Assembly: GCA_928212115.1 (NCBI GenBank)
Contig: CAKMRJ010005634.1
Span: forward strand, 251,169,009-251,233,008
Reading direction: 5' to 3'
Source of the DNA: Lactuca virosa
Lineage: Eukaryota > Streptophyta > Magnoliopsida > Asterales > Asteraceae
DNA: 64,000 nucleotides
Shown here: positions 36,730 to 48,975 of the stretch, piece after piece
Layout of the letters: every line of letters begins with the position of its first letter
Numbering within the stretch: position 1 is the first letter of the stretch
Notes under the pieces: model-generated
The model's database searches: none
What the model was told of the DNA's origin: nothing
What the model saw: only the letters and a program-made list of their open reading frames with translations
Position numbers and translations under genes: made by a program

Positions 36730-38440
36730 TTCTCCCCCTCAAAGTATGGAATGGATGGCACGGCTTCAACTTCCAAAACAAGCCTCTAGAAAATAAGAAA
36801 AGAACACGTGACAAGGCATCAAAGTGATACACGAATCTTGATTCTTCAATAGTCTTTGAAAACGGGTTCTAAGATATAGGAATGAGAAACCAAGGACCAA
36901 TGTAAAAAATATCAACTTCAATCTCGAACGAGCTTCTAGAAGTAATATTTTCAAATTTCATCTTCTAAAGTAATCCCAAAGATTGTCAAGAAAACCAAAC
37001 CCGCCATAAAAACCCATTTCGGAATTGAGAAACCAAATCACTTCATATATTTGAAGAACTCCCCCTCCAAGTCACAATGATCTTCAAATAAGCTAATGAT
37101 GCAAATCATCAAAAAATATCATGTAACAAACCAAACTCGAGATTCTTAACTTCACTTGATTGAGAAATCCCTAAAAGTTAGAGTCAATCAAAGGACCATG
37201 GTCATTCGTAGAACTTATGGGATCCCCGTCCTAAAGTTCATCAATGCCTAAAAATGATATACCCACTTTCATATCTCTACCACAAGCTTCATCAAAAATC
37301 AACCAATTTGATAAATCACAATCCAATTTCGAATGGCCATATCAAATTCCCCCCTTTTATAATAAAAAAAATGATTATTAAATCTTCAAATGGTCATGAG
37401 AATTTCTTGAATCGGATAAATCAATAATATACTCCCCTCGCCAATACGGAATAAACTTTGAAGCTTGAAATCCAAAATAGTCGAAAAAAATGTGACATTT
37501 TGCGAAACACGACCTTCTGAACCACCATGATTTGTTGGAATCCAATATCTATTGTTCACGAAAAAAAACCATGAAAAAGTTCAATTTTGCTCATCAACAC
37601 TTAAATTCGTAACCATCTCAGAATTTGAATGAAAACTGTCATGTTGCTGAAGTGATAGGGACGAAATGTGTAACTTGAAGTTGTCTTCCCCATATCGTCC
37701 TTTGATAAAAAAAAATGCAGCAACATTGACGCACCGTTTCAAACTAAATGAAAAACCGGATAAAAAAATCAGTTGCGAGACATGTCAGATTACGAGATCA
37801 AAATCGGAACCCATCTCATATACGAAACAAATATCATTAGCGAGAACTTGCGAGATCAAATTGATGAGAACCAAAGGGTTTCTAGCCCAGCGGTATTCGG
37901 TGTTGCCCTCCCTCCTTGAGGTTGAGGGTTCAAGTCCCGTCGTGGACATAGGTGGATTTAAGGTGTAGTTTAGGAGTAGGTTAGATTTTCCGTTTCAAAA
38001 AAAAATTGTTGAGAAACAAATCTCATTCGGATGTGAAGTCAAGAACAAATGCGAGATCAGAATAACTTACGAGACCCAATCAACACCCAAAATTGAGAGA
38101 GCTTTATCACTATGAAATATTTCAACACGATATTGTTGTTCTGATTGTGAGACCATCTTCTCAATTGCGAAACCATAGTCACACAACATTTCTTCGTTCC
38201 AATGTCAGGTTCATCACAAATCTTCATTCTTAATTCCGAAATCACTTTCCCATCGTATTTAATTCTGAAATCTTATCTAATTTTTAGATTTGGCTAAACT
38301 TATGAATTCATAGTCAAAACCAGAAATCCAAGAATACCGATTTTGACTTTTCTGGTTTGACTATTCATAACAATCGCATTTGATCAACGATTGCGAACAA
38401 AGACTTACACACAATATGATTGTGTGACGATCTAGACACA
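36730..38440 (-). mobile_element. probable 3' internal non-coding remnant of Copia N
   Basis: This follows the N purine tract on the minus strand. It has several further C-rich tracts (ACTCCCCCTCC near 37063, TTCCCCCC near 37351, ACTCCCCTCG near 37431), which are purine-tract-like on the minus strand. No open frame or domain is recognisable. A SINE is inserted at 37876. The boundary with element C3 is not defined; 38021-38440 shows nothing I recognise. Confidence 0.4.
37876..38005 (+). mobile_element. tRNA-derived SINE (about 130 bp)
   Basis: It has an RNA polymerase III A box TAGCCCAGCGG (37883-37893) and B box GGTTCAAGTCC (37927-37937) 33 bp later, and an A-run at 37997-38005. Flanking direct repeats ATTGATGAGAACCAAA (37860-37875) and ATTGTTGAGAAACAAA (38005-38020) differ at two positions. 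All hallmarks of a plant SINE are present. It is not a tRNA gene, because it lacks a full cloverleaf. Confidence 0.88.
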
Positions 38441-38639
38441 ATACATGAAAAACTCCAAAATCATTTCTTCAAATCGATTTTCATATCAAATACCCATATT
38501 CAACGAAAATTGCAACCGTTCTTCATGTGTTCTAAAATTTTCTTCATCAGTTCATCAACTTAAATCAAAATCAAACAGCTACAGATATCCTTTGACTACA
38601 AGTCGTGCTTTGTTCCCAATCACATTAACTTCTTTGTCC

Positions 38640-39032
38640 ATTTTGTTATGAAATACCCACTTTAAACCAAAAAATGATACATTTTCTGGAGTTAGAATCA
38701 TTTTAGAGTTCTTAGTTTGTTGTGTCATCTTATAATGTTTACTTTGCAATGTCTTTACTTTTTGTGAGTTATGTTGCGATATCGCACTTTTTGTTACGTT
38801 GAGTTCGCAGCTTTGCTGTTAACTTGAGATGCCTTTCTTTTATCCCTCTGATGCATATATATATAGGGATATTAGATATAAGAACGGGTAAGAGTTGATC
38901 TGATAGAATAGTTCTTTTCTTGTAATTGAATTATTCTGATCTCACTCGTTAATGAAAATGCAATCTTATTACCTTGTGTGTTCTTGTGAATCATATCATT
39001 GTTTGATTTGTGAATCTAATTGTTCCTTTAAT
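38640..39032 (+). repeat. end of 5' LTR of Copia element C3 (start not determined)
   Basis: The sequence just before the primer-binding site has a TATA-like box (TATATATATAGG near 38856) and AT-rich termination-like sequence, as expected for U3-R-U5. I could not find the LTR start, and the partner LTR lies outside the window. Confidence 0.5.
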
Positions 39033-39044
39033 TGGTATCAGAGC
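39033..39044 (+). other. primer-binding site of C3
   Basis: TGGTATCAGAGC, an exact initiator-Met tRNA complement, about 200 bp before the gag start. Confidence 0.9.
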
Positions 39045-39245
39045 GGGAGATTACTTGAACTTTTTCAGATATGTTCATATTGTTCATCCTATTCATTGTG
39101 TTTTTCCAGATCTGTTCATCGAGTTTTATATATGTTTCGCATGTTGCAAATTGCTTTGCAATTTGATCTTTAATTCCTTGATTGATTCGTTTAATCTAGT
39201 CTTTTTCAATTTCATTGATCTGATTCACATCAAATTTCACTTAAA

Positions 39246-40766
39246 ATGTCAAATGATGATTCACACTCCATCACATTCAATCTTGCAAGTAGTATTGGTT
39301 CCATTATGAGAATTCCAATTTTTTTCCTTGAAGACTATGAAGTTGGGGCTCTTCACTTTGAAGATTATGTTCTAGGGATTGAAACTTAAGGATCCACCAT
39401 CTGGCAAGCAATTAAAGATGGAACGCACAAGTATAACAAGACGAAGGAGGAAGTTCTAACTCAAACTACTTATGAAACTATCATTATTGATGATAAACAA
39501 AATGATTATGTGGAAAAATACAAATTGCTTAGCAACTTTAAAGCCTTGAGTATCGTAAGGTTTGCTCTTATGCCTGATAATTTTCGTCTAATTAGCTCTC
39601 TTGAATCCGGACACAAGGTATGGGATAGATTGAAAGAAATGTATACTAGAGAGGTTGATCTCACTACTTCTCTGCAAATGTAACTTCTGTCTGAATATGG
39701 ATCTTTTGAGCAAAATTCTATCGAATCAATTGTATACAGTTTCAATCGGTTTAATCATCTGTTAAGTCGTATGATGAAACATGAGTTGAAAAGGGAACCT
39801 ATTGAACAAAAGGTCACATTCATGCATAGTCTGAGATCTGAATGGAAGACGATTGTTTCAACTTTCAAAGGTCATGAACAATTCAAGAATTACTCTCTTG
39901 CACGAGTTATTGGTATACTGAAATCTCATGAAGATGAAGTGTTGAAAGAAGCAAAGTTGGTTAAAAGTGTTGGTTCTTTGGCCTTGGTGACAAAAAGTAA
40001 CGGTTAAAAGCATAAGAAGTCAAAAACTGTTGTGGAAGATTCTGAATATGATATTTCACATGAAGAACTCACAAAAGAAGTCATATTTCTGATGGTGACA
40101 AATCCAAAGAAATTATTTAGAAAGAATTTTTCACGTTTCAAAAATAACAAAAATGAATTTGCTGGAAATAATCACAAGCAAGGAAGTTCTAATTCAGAAA
40201 GATCAACAAATGAAAGTTTCAAAAACTCTTAAAGAAATGTAGAAAACAATGAGAAGAAGCTTATTGGTGATTCATGTTTTGATTGTAACTACTGTCATGG
40301 AAAGATTCATTTTGCAAAATAATGCATGTTGTGAAAGTTGAATGAGAAGAAAGAAAAGAATAAGGATGAAGCTTATTACGTAAATAAGCTTGAAGAACTT
40401 TGCAAGAATTCTACCAAATAGGCTTTGGTGGTGACAGAGGACTACAGTGATGATGGGAATGTGCAAGTTTGGTCAACTGATTCGGAGGATGAAGAAGTTC
40501 GCAGGCCAACAACTCATGGAGATTTCTTTGTGGTAAAGGATGGACAGGAGAGAGGAGACAAATGTTTGATGGTCAAGAGTGCAAGTTTTGAAAGTCAGAG
40601 TTACTTCACAGATGAAGGAAATGTTTCAGACACCTGTTTTTCTGGGAAGATAGTGAAGGAACATGTCACAGAATGCAAAAAGATAATAGATAAGGTACAT
40701 TTTATTTTTAACTCTCTTGACATACCTACTTCTCGTTTTGATTTTGAATTAACCAAGTTTCTAAAT
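39246..40766 (+). pseudogene. C3 copia gag
   Basis: The start Met at 39246 reads MSNDDSHSITFNLASSIGSI. Stops occur at about 39387 and 39681. The core KREPIEQKVTFMHSLRSEWK (39789-39848) and the regions around it fit UBN2-type copia gag. The zinc knuckle CNYCHGKIHFAK is at about 40284-40319, with a stop codon before its last Cys. The segment 40425-40766 is acidic (DYSDDGNVQVWSTDSEDEEV) and matches the equivalent linker in E. At least five stops are present. Confidence 0.82.
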
Positions 40767-40769
40767 AAC

Positions 40770-41011
40770 GTAAGGCATGACTTGGCGGCAATGTCAAGCG
40801 TCAAGCTTTTCCGAGCCTTAGCGAGCCATGACGTTTGTAAGTCGTGACTTAAGGTGGCAATTTTGTATATAATTAATATTTTTATATGTATTTTCAACTA
40901 TTATTTATTTTTATACACATATATGAGTTAAGGCGGCGTTTTAGTAAAGCTTGGCGGCAGGTGCAAGCGTTGGAGCCATGGCGAAGCCATGACGAGCTTT
41001 TTAGAACCTTG
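40770..41011. mobile_element. small insertion in C3 gag (about 240 bp, ends with direct repeats)
   Basis: The copia reading KFLNNV ... ELTDLRESVFDL is split by sequence of different composition. Two GC-rich blocks carrying CTTGGCGGCA and a following AAGCGT and AGCCATGACG (near 40790-40835 and 40949-40996) are in the same orientation. They flank an AT-rich centre. Terminal inverted repeats are weak and no clear target duplication is seen. It could be a degenerate MITE-like element; the class is unknown. Confidence 0.55.
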
Positions 41012-42645
41012 GAATTAACTGATTTACGTGAAAGTGTTTTTGATCTTAGTGATAGTTTAAAGAGAACTCGCATAAGAAATTCAAATCTTGATGACTCTCT
41101 TAGCAGGATTTCATCTAAGAATGAAGACAGACAAATGAAAATAGAAGCGTTGGAATTAGAATTTATTAGGTCCAATGATGATGTAATAAATCTTAAAAAG
41201 GACAATAGAGTTGTACTAAAACAAATAAATATATACTGTCTCATTGTGAAACATCTTTACAATAACATCACGCAACTGCATCTTGATTGTGAAATAGGAA
41301 AAGGATTACATAAAATGATTATACCTTTCTTAGATTTAAAAGAAGATGAAATTGATGATGAATGTTATAAGTGCGAATCAATGGTTTCATCAGAAGAATT
41401 TGTGAGTGATGCTTACAAAGTTGGACTTCATAAAATTGAAGAATACATTAAGTCCAAAGAAAACAAATAGATGTTAAAAGATGTTTTAACTGAAAAGGAC
41501 AAACAACAAATCAAACTCAATTTAATGGAAAAATATAATTTGTTATGCAAGAAATTAAACTCGGAAGAAACTCAAAAGTATGAAGAAATTTCTGAATTTG
41601 ATGAAAGCGAATTGAGTGAAATATTTGTCAAAGATGAAGCTGATTGTTCATCTTTTGTTAATAATACTGAGGAATCAAAAACAAAGTTGATTTTTGAAGA
41701 TTCAGTTGAGTTTGAAAAATTTACTCAAAATGATGTCATGAAAAATTTAAAAGTTAAAGCAACAATTTTTCCAAGAGTTCAAAAAACTCCAAATCAAGTT
41801 TTTTATTAAAAGGGGATTGGACAAGAATCAAACAACATAATTAACATCAATGGTCAACCTTGACAATTTTAAAGGTTGCGAAGAGTTATTTTGTTCCAAA
41901 ACAATTGACAATTGTTTCAAAACGGAAGGCTTGTCTGAATTGACTTCATCGAAATCCAAAGGGAAATATGTTTCAAATCAAGTGAACGTTGTGAAATCTT
42001 CACAAAATGAAGTTGGGCCAAGTGGAACAAAAGATGTTCCAATTGAAATTCAAAAGATTGATGTCAAAAGTAATTCCAAAAATGTGAAATATCAAAAATC
42101 TGTTGAGGAATTGAAAGCAAAAAGAAAAGAAATGAATGCAAGATATAAAAAGAATTTGTATAAAAGAAAACAAATGTTGGAAAAAAAAAAGGAATTCAAT
42201 GATAATGATTTTTCTTCTAAATAAAAAATCAAAAAAACATTTCGTACGAAATCATCTTCTAATCAAAATGTTAATTCATCCAAATTTTCAAAAAGTAAAT
42301 CGTCGTCATCTTCAAAAACAAAATTTATTCAAAAGAAAATCTTGAACAAAAATGATGCTAATTTTGAAGCATATAAAGCAAAATTAAAACAAGACATAAA
42401 TTTTTGAGGAAAAGATGGCAAAAAAAAGAAAAGAATTAGTCAAACGAAAAACCTCTTTTGTTGAAATTAATATTCGGGATGCTAAAACTCAAGTTTTTAA
42501 AATAGAAAAGGAGGTGAATGATACTTTGATCAGAAAATCATTTTGGATTGGTAAGACAAAAAATTATTGCTTTATCTTCTAAATCAAAGTTCTCTTCAGG
42601 GCCCAAGATCGTTTGGGTTCCGAAATATGTTTAATTTTGTAGGTA
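41012..42645 (+). pseudogene. C3 coiled-coil gag extension
   Basis: After the small insertion the frame gives ELTDLRESVFDLSDSLKRTR, SKNEDRQMKIEALELEF and further heptad-type sequence to 41470. It then has acidic and Lys-rich stretches (41471-41809, 41850-42224). Stops at 41468 and 41807 break it. It corresponds to the coiled coil of E. Late parts are rich in Lys and Ser (42225-42600) and may bind nucleic acid; that is inference. Confidence 0.65.
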
Positions 42646-43990
42646 ATTCATGACGAGCAGTTTGATTCTTAATGATATATTGATAGTGGTTGTTCTTGTC
42701 ATATGACTGGAAGGAAATCACAACTGAGAGAATATCATACTTTGAAAGATGGAGGAAGAGTGAAGTATGTGAATAATGCAACTGGAGAAATCAAAGGATA
42801 TGTAATGATAACAAATGGCGAATTCACAATTTGTAAGGTAGATTATGTAGAAGGATTACATCACAATTTGATTAGTGTTTCATAACTTGTTGTAGGTATT
42901 GGTCTTAAAGTGTCTTTTGACGAAGAAGGTTCGGAAATCATACATAAAGAATCAAAGAATGTCATTTTGAAGTCAAAAAGAAAAGGAGAAATGTTTCCAC
43001 TCAACATGAATCTCATTCAAGGAAAACCTTGTGTGTGTTTGCTTGCGAAAGCATCATCTGATGATAGTTGGTTATGGTATAGAATACTTTCGCATCTTAA
43101 CTTCAAAGACATGAATAAACTTATTCTTGGAGACTTGGTCAGAGGTTTACCTTTACTCAAATATGATAAAGAACATTTGTGTATTGATTGCGAACTCGGA
43201 AAGCAAAGCAGAAAAAGTCATTCTTCAATCATGAATACCAATATAATTGAGCCACTAGAATTGATTAATATAGATCTTTGTAGACCATCATCGATTGAAA
43301 GTATTGGTGGTAACAAATACATTTTAGTCATTGTTTATGATTTTTCTCGTTTCACTTGGGTATTCTTTCTTAAACCTAAATCTGAAACCACGAAGAAGAT
43401 GATTAACTTTATCAAGTAGATTGAGCTTCAATTGCGAAAGCATGTTCGGAAGATACGAAGTGACAATGGAACAGAATTCAAGAATCGTATCTTTGAGGAA
43501 TTATTAACAAATAAAGGTATCAGTAAAAAAATTTCATCTCCGCATACTCCACAGCAGGATGGTGTAGTTGGAAGACGAAATTGTCCCTTGTCTGAAGCTG
43601 CGAGAACCATGTTATCTTTTGTGAAATTGCCATTATATTTTTGGGTTGATGCAATCGCAATTGCATGCTTTACTCAAAACCGTTCTTACATCAAATAATG
43701 CTATTTAATAACTCCCTGTGAAATTTTGAATAATAGAAAACCTAACGTTAAATTCTTTCATGTTTTTTTGTTCCAGTTGTTTCATCTTTAACTCAAAATA
43801 ACATCGCAACAAATTTGACACGAAAGCAGACGAAGCAATATTTTTGGGATACTCTCTAGGTTCGAAAGCATATCGTGTTTTGAATAAGAAGACAAAGAAA
43901 ATAGAAGAAACATATTATGTTACTTTTGATGACAAATATGTGAAATCAACTCTAAAAGATGTTGCTCAATTACAATAAATTTTTCCTCAA
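42646..43990 (+). pseudogene. C3 protease, pre-integrase and integrase
   Basis: The protease signature YIDSGCSCHMTGRK lies near 42679-42717. DYVEGLHHNLISVS follows, then a stop at 42883. The pre-integrase motif LWYRILSHLNFKDMNKL is at about 43072-43122 and its Cys pair CIDCELGKQS near 43180-43209. The integrase core follows: NIDLCRP, SRFTWVFF, IRSDNGTEFKN (43453-43485) and PHTPQQDGVVGRRN (about 43540-43581). The usual ER after GV is changed to GR, so the catalytic Glu appears lost. The C-terminal part (KADEAIFLGYS, 43827-43860) is in another frame. Confidence 0.88.
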
Positions 43991-45099
43991 TCATGCAAAC
44001 AAACAATTTCTCTTTCTAATCTTTATGAGGGATTTCTGAATTTGTTTGACGAACCCGAAAAAGTGATTTCTTCTGAATATATAAAGCGTCTGATGTAACG
44101 CCCATGTTTCGAGGCTAAGCATTAATTTTATGATGTAATAGTCAAGGTCAACCATTGTAACCTATTTTAAAGTAATAAAGATGAATTACTTGAATATTAT
44201 GTGAATTTTGTGATTTTATGTGATTGTATACTTGTTTGTAAAGATATAATAAAAATAAGAGTCAAAAATAAAACATTAGGTAAGCCTGATATCTATGAAG
44301 AAAGTTGTAGTGGTCGTGACAAGGATTGCGGAGATATAAAGAATGTCGAAATCCGAGTTATAACGAAGAAGTTATGACCTGTCGAAGTTTCGCGACAGAA
44401 CCGGCACGACACTGTGTGACGTAAAAAGTGAGTTTACGATATAGTAATTTTTAGCCTTAGCGATCTAAACAAAAGTCGTGGTATTCGTTAAATCGAGAGT
44501 GTGCATAAAAAGAGCACCCAAATCTGACTTCGTATGAGGAAGTTATGATTTTTCCAAGTGTCGGATTAACAGTACACAGCCCGGAGGTCGAATAGTAGAT
44601 CGAACGGTTTTCGGCCGACGCAACCTAAACGGGAATCAAAGGTCTCGTTAATAGTAGCTCAACGGTAAAAAGACAGACGAAAACGGACGTCGAATGAAGA
44701 AGTTATGAATTTTTAACGGATTTTCCTGTCCCGGCCTGTTAAAAATATAACTTTAAAAATAGAGTCAAAATTAGCCGACAGAGTCTAAATGAAAGTTGTA
44801 GAGTACAGTCCTGCCTATGCGTGGAAATAAAGAACGTCGAAAACGGAGCTCGTATGCGAATGCTACGAAATTTAGAAGTCAAGGGTGTGAATTGCGAGCT
44901 GGGTGCGAGGCTACGCCCCGCGTAGTCCAAGGAACGCCTCACGTCCGAAGTACGCCCTACGTACGAGGAGTGAACGTTGCCCGGTCTAATTCTTCTGTGG
45001 TACGAAGCTAGCCACGTCATCCCAGTCGATGACCAACACCTGCCCATTACAAGCTGCGTAGATCCGAAGTACGCCCAGCGTACCTGCGAGCCTCCGGTC

Positions 45100-45107
45100 T
45101 ATAAAAG
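45100..45107 (+). promoter_or_regulatory. TATA box of the solo LTR
   Basis: TATAAAAG, just after the palindromic TACGCCCAGCGTA block, in the same relative place as in the other LTRs of the family. Confidence 0.6.
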
Positions 45108-45529
45108 GGTTGCGAGGCCAACCTTCATTTTCACATCTTTTACACCTTCTTTCTCTCTCTACTCTCTCTCTAGCTTCCCTAAACCACCCCGAAGCCTAGG
45201 AAACCTCCCTAGCACTAGAAGAAAGCCCCGGAGCGCCCGAAGACTCCAAGAAAAAGAGATTTTCGGTTTAGAAACTCTGCCCCCGCAGAGCCCGGTTTTC
45301 AAGCAAACCTCCCGGTTTCGTCAAAGGAGATTATTTTTAAGAAGCGAAGCGATGTCCGAATCACCCCCTCATCAGGTGAGTGCATAGTTACTTTCATCTT
45401 ACATATAGATATGAAGTATTTTATATAATTTACGTGCTATGTGTGCATATTATCTGTTTACTTGAGATCTGTGCTGGATGAAAGATTTAAACTTTGTTTT
45501 TCAGATCTAAACTGTATATGTACTTTATA

Positions 45530-45800
45530 ACTTGAGATCTATACTGGATGAGAGATTTAAACTTTGTTTTTCAGATCTAGACCCTTTTTCTTCAAATCTG
45601 AACCGTATATGTATTTTCTTTTCAGATCTAAACTTTTTCTCCAGATCGAACCGTATATGTATTTTCTTTTCAGATCTTAACTTTTTCTTCAGATCTGAAC
45701 CGTATATGTATTTTCTTTTCAGATCTAAACTTTTTCTTCAGATCTGAACCGTATATATACTTTCTTTTCAGATCTAAACTTTTTCTTCAGATCTGAACTG
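45530..45800 (+). repeat. tandem repeat of about 48 bp in the solo LTR
   Basis: Units contain TCAGATCTGAACCGTATATG followed by TATTTTCTTTTCAGATCTAA. About five copies are present. The related LTRs at 55265 and 61199 lack this expansion, so it is specific to this copy. Confidence 0.85.
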
Positions 45801-46703
45801 TATATGTATCTTATATCTACAAATATGTTGGGTAAAACATGGGTAGATGAAATAGTTGGTGTGTGATGAAAATGAGTTGGAGGATGAGATGAAAAGTGAT
45901 ATAGATCATGAGATGATGGTGAGAGGTGAAAAATAAGAAAAGCCTTTACCCAAGCGTTGGCCCCGTCATCTAGCAGAGTATGGATGACAACCACGGACTA
46001 TTCTAGACGGTCCGATGGAACACTAGCAGGCTCGCAACCTGTAGGTGTTGTGAACGATATGTTTACCCGATGTACTCTAAAACCCCATTGACATGTATTG
46101 CAGGTGGACTCCTGCAAATAAACGAGAGCTATGGACTTAGCACCCGTTGGATGAACCATGACAACTATGGATTTAGTGCTTGTTGTATAAACCCTGGCGA
46201 CGATGGACTTCGTGCCTATTCCTTAGGACAATCCTTAGGAATGATTGAATAAAGAGTAGCTGATTCTTAGGGTAGATCCTTAAAAAATAAAGAAGATAAT
46301 GGGGATAGGTAATTGGGTTAATTGTTTGATAAAACATAATAACTTATTTATTGTGGGTTGAAAACCCTATGTATTCACCAGGTTTCCGAACCTGGCCCAC
46401 TCAGTTTATTTGTATCATAGGTGTCGATATAAAGCTACAACACAGTGAGAGATTAAAGAGATGTACATCGTTAGTGAAAATAAATGTAAGTTATGTTTAT
46501 GCTTATGTTTCTGTATTGACGATGACATCCCAAAGTTTCAAAATTAATAAAATACATTTCTTCGGAAATGCTTTGATAACATATTCATTGCGTTTTTTTG
46601 GGAACAATTCCGCAACACTTTTCTTTAAAAAAAAGTTACTCTGATTTGAAAATAAAGCATAAACTAACCGGTCTTTTCTGGCCGAGAAAATGGGGATGTC
46701 ACA

Positions 46704-48025
46704 TTTGACAATCATGATGATGAATTGCTAAAACTGTATGATGACACATTTCAAAATGTTCAATCTTTAGAAGAAAATATTGATTTTACCTCCAGTCATG
46801 TTCAGGGGGATGTCGAGAAAATTTTGATTCTCCAATACTTGAAAATATTGAACATTCCACTAAAATAAATTTTAATGAAATTATGCAGGGGGGGAGAGTT
46901 CTCATCTAAATGTCCAGGGGGAGAGTTCAAATCCAAATGTCCAGGAGCAGTTCAATTCTGGATTTTCATGAAGAAGTCATTTCTGAAATTGAATCTGATG
47001 TACAATCAGAAGTTGAGGAAATCAATGTAGAATTAAATCCTGAATATGATATCAATTTTCCACCTTTGACAAAATGGACTCGAGATCATCCACGAACTCA
47101 AGTCGTTGGTGATACGTTTTTACGAGTTTTAACTAGTTCGCAACAAAAAGGCAAAAAAGTATCTTTAAATACCAATCAATAATTTTGCATGTTTAATTCT
47201 TTTGTCTCTAAAATTGAACCTAAAACTATTAAAATGGTTCTTGATCATGCAGATTGGGTTAAAGCTATGCAAGACTAACTGAATGAATTTGAGCGAAACA
47301 AGGTTTGGACATTGATTCCAACTCCAGAAAATGCATTAGTTGTTGGTTTAAAGTGGATATTTCATAACAAAATGGAGAAAGAAGGTAATGTGATTCAGAA
47401 CAAAGCACGACTTGTTGTCAAAGGATATTGTCAAGAATAAGGAATTGGTTATGAAGAAACATTTGCTCCTGGTGAAAGCCTGGAGTCTGTTCTTATATTT
47501 TTGGCTTATGCTGCTCACAAAAATTTTGAAGTATTTCAGATGGATGTGAAGTGTGAATTTTGTCAATGGAGAACTTGAAGAAATAGTTTATGTTGAACAA
47601 CCTCCAGGTTTCGTAAATAAGAAATTTTATGGTCATTGTTATGTGCTATATAAAGCACTGTATGGTTTGAAACAAGCTCCATGTGCATGGTATGAAACTC
47701 TAACTAAATTCTTAAAAAAATCAAAATTTAAACAAGGTTCTGTTGACCCCACCTTCTTTCATAAGAAATTAGCTAATCATTTAAGGATCGTTCAAATTTA
47801 TGTTGATGATATCATTTTCGGTTCTACTAGTCCTGCATTAACTTATGATCTTCATAAATTGATGGAAACAAAATTTGAGATGAACGCTATGGGTCCAATT
47901 AATTTTTTCCTTGGTTTAAGTATTAGATAGAGCTCGGAGGGCATATTCATCAATCAAGAAGCATTCACAAAATCTTTAGTAGCCAAATTTGGTATGAATG
48001 GTGAATCAAAGGTTAAAGTTCCAAT
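46704..48025 (+). pseudogene. C3 pol linker and reverse transcriptase N-terminal half
   Basis: Linker sequence resumes after the solo LTR. The piece 46910-47182 includes WTRDHPRTQVVGD, typical of SIRE-like copia before RT. RT (RVT_2 type) starts with VLDHADWVKAMQD (from about 47238, with a stop), then NKVWTLIPTP, NKARLVVKGYCQE and FEVFQMDVK. A frameshift near 47545 precedes GELEEIVYVEQPPGFV and YGLKQAPCAWYE. The catalytic YVDDIIFG is at about 47799-47822. The frame ends with LGLSIR at 47930, and copia sequence continues to 48025, where element J starts. Confidence 0.9.
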
Positions 48026-48599
48026 TGTCACACCCTGCCCGGCCGTCGGCGGAAACGCTAAGAAGTGCGACGTAGGGATGTTGGTTCTCAGTCCTTGAAC
48101 ATATACTGAACAGTACAAAACAGAACATGTAACATAAACATCTATATTATTATAGATAAAACGTTACATCAGATTTCTAGGGTTCCTATTACAGAAAAGT
48201 GTCCTAACAGATGGACATGAACGATAAACTACAGGGGTTTTCTAGTTGCTTCCTCCATCAGTTGCTGCGTCCAAGAGTGTAGGCTTCCATTTCACGACCT
48301 CCTAGGAATACATGAGGTTTTGAAAACGTCAACGTAATGTAGGTGAGCTCACAGGTTTTTAGAATTTTCGATTTTGCGTAACTTTTAAGAATCATAGTAT
48401 TAAAAGCTTTACAATTTACAATAATTTTGAACACATGGCAAATGCTTCTACAAGTGATGTGTCCTTGGGTGCCTCTTACTAGATGATTCCTGAAAAAGAA
48501 TGTGAAACGAGCGTCAACTATAAAAATAGTTGGTGAGTTCACTAGTTAAAAATAATATTGGTATCATGAATCGTAATCAAAGTTTTGCTAGAAGTTTCC

Positions 48600-48975
48600 A
48601 TAAATAAAAGTACATTGCTAAAATGAGTAAATAAGTTTTCATGAATATAAGTTCCTTACTAGCATGAGAAACATAGTCCATCGTTACAACAAAAAATAAA
48701 TTTTGTTGCTAAAATGAGTAATAAAGTTCGTTGCTCAAATGAGTAAACAAGTTCACTGTTACAAAGAGCAAACAAGTTTGTTCCTACAAAGAGCAAACAA
48801 GTTCATTGCTAAGACAAGTAAATAAGTTTCCAGTAATAAAAGTTTGTTGCTATAATGAGAAACAAAGTTCGTTGCTATAATAAGTAAACAAGTTTATTGT
48901 TATCAAAAGAAATAAAGTCTGTTGTTATCATGAGAAATCAAGTTCGTTATCAACAAGAGAAACAAAGTTTGTACG
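48600..48975. repeat. degenerate tandem repeat of about 30 bp
   Basis: About twelve diverged units built on AAGTTCGTTGCTAAAATGAG and TAAACAAGTT. They lie inside the J LTR region. Confidence 0.7.

Larger units (their letters stand above)
44094..46703 (+). repeat. solo LTR of the H Gypsy family (2610 bp) inside C3
   Basis: It runs from TGTAACGCCC to GGGGATGTCACA with no internal element. Flanks are TCTGA (44089-44093) and TTTGA (46704-46708), a 5-bp target duplication with one mismatch. The copia reading continues on both sides. Sequence and motifs match the LTRs at 55265, 57837 and 61199. Such solo LTRs come from recombination between the two LTRs of one element. Confidence 0.9.
38640..48025 (+). 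mobile_element. Copia element C3 (SIRE/Maximus-like), interrupted
   Basis: The order is LTR end, primer-binding site, gag, coiled-coil region, protease, integrase and RT. It is cut by J at 48026 before RNase H. It is interrupted by a small insertion at about 40770-41011 and by a solo LTR at 44094-46703. It is related to E by clearly similar integrase sequences (IEPLELINIDLC here, VEPLELLHIDLC in E). Many stops; not autonomous. Confidence 0.85.

Noticed and set aside
37876..37950. Possible tRNA gene with A and B boxes
   Set aside because: No complete cloverleaf or acceptor stem. It has an A-tail and flanking direct repeats, so it is a SINE.
44817..45387. Open frames in the solo LTR (64 and 136 codons)
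   Set aside because: They lie across the palindrome block and transcribed leader of an LTR; equivalents in other LTR copies have different frames, so coding conservation is absent.
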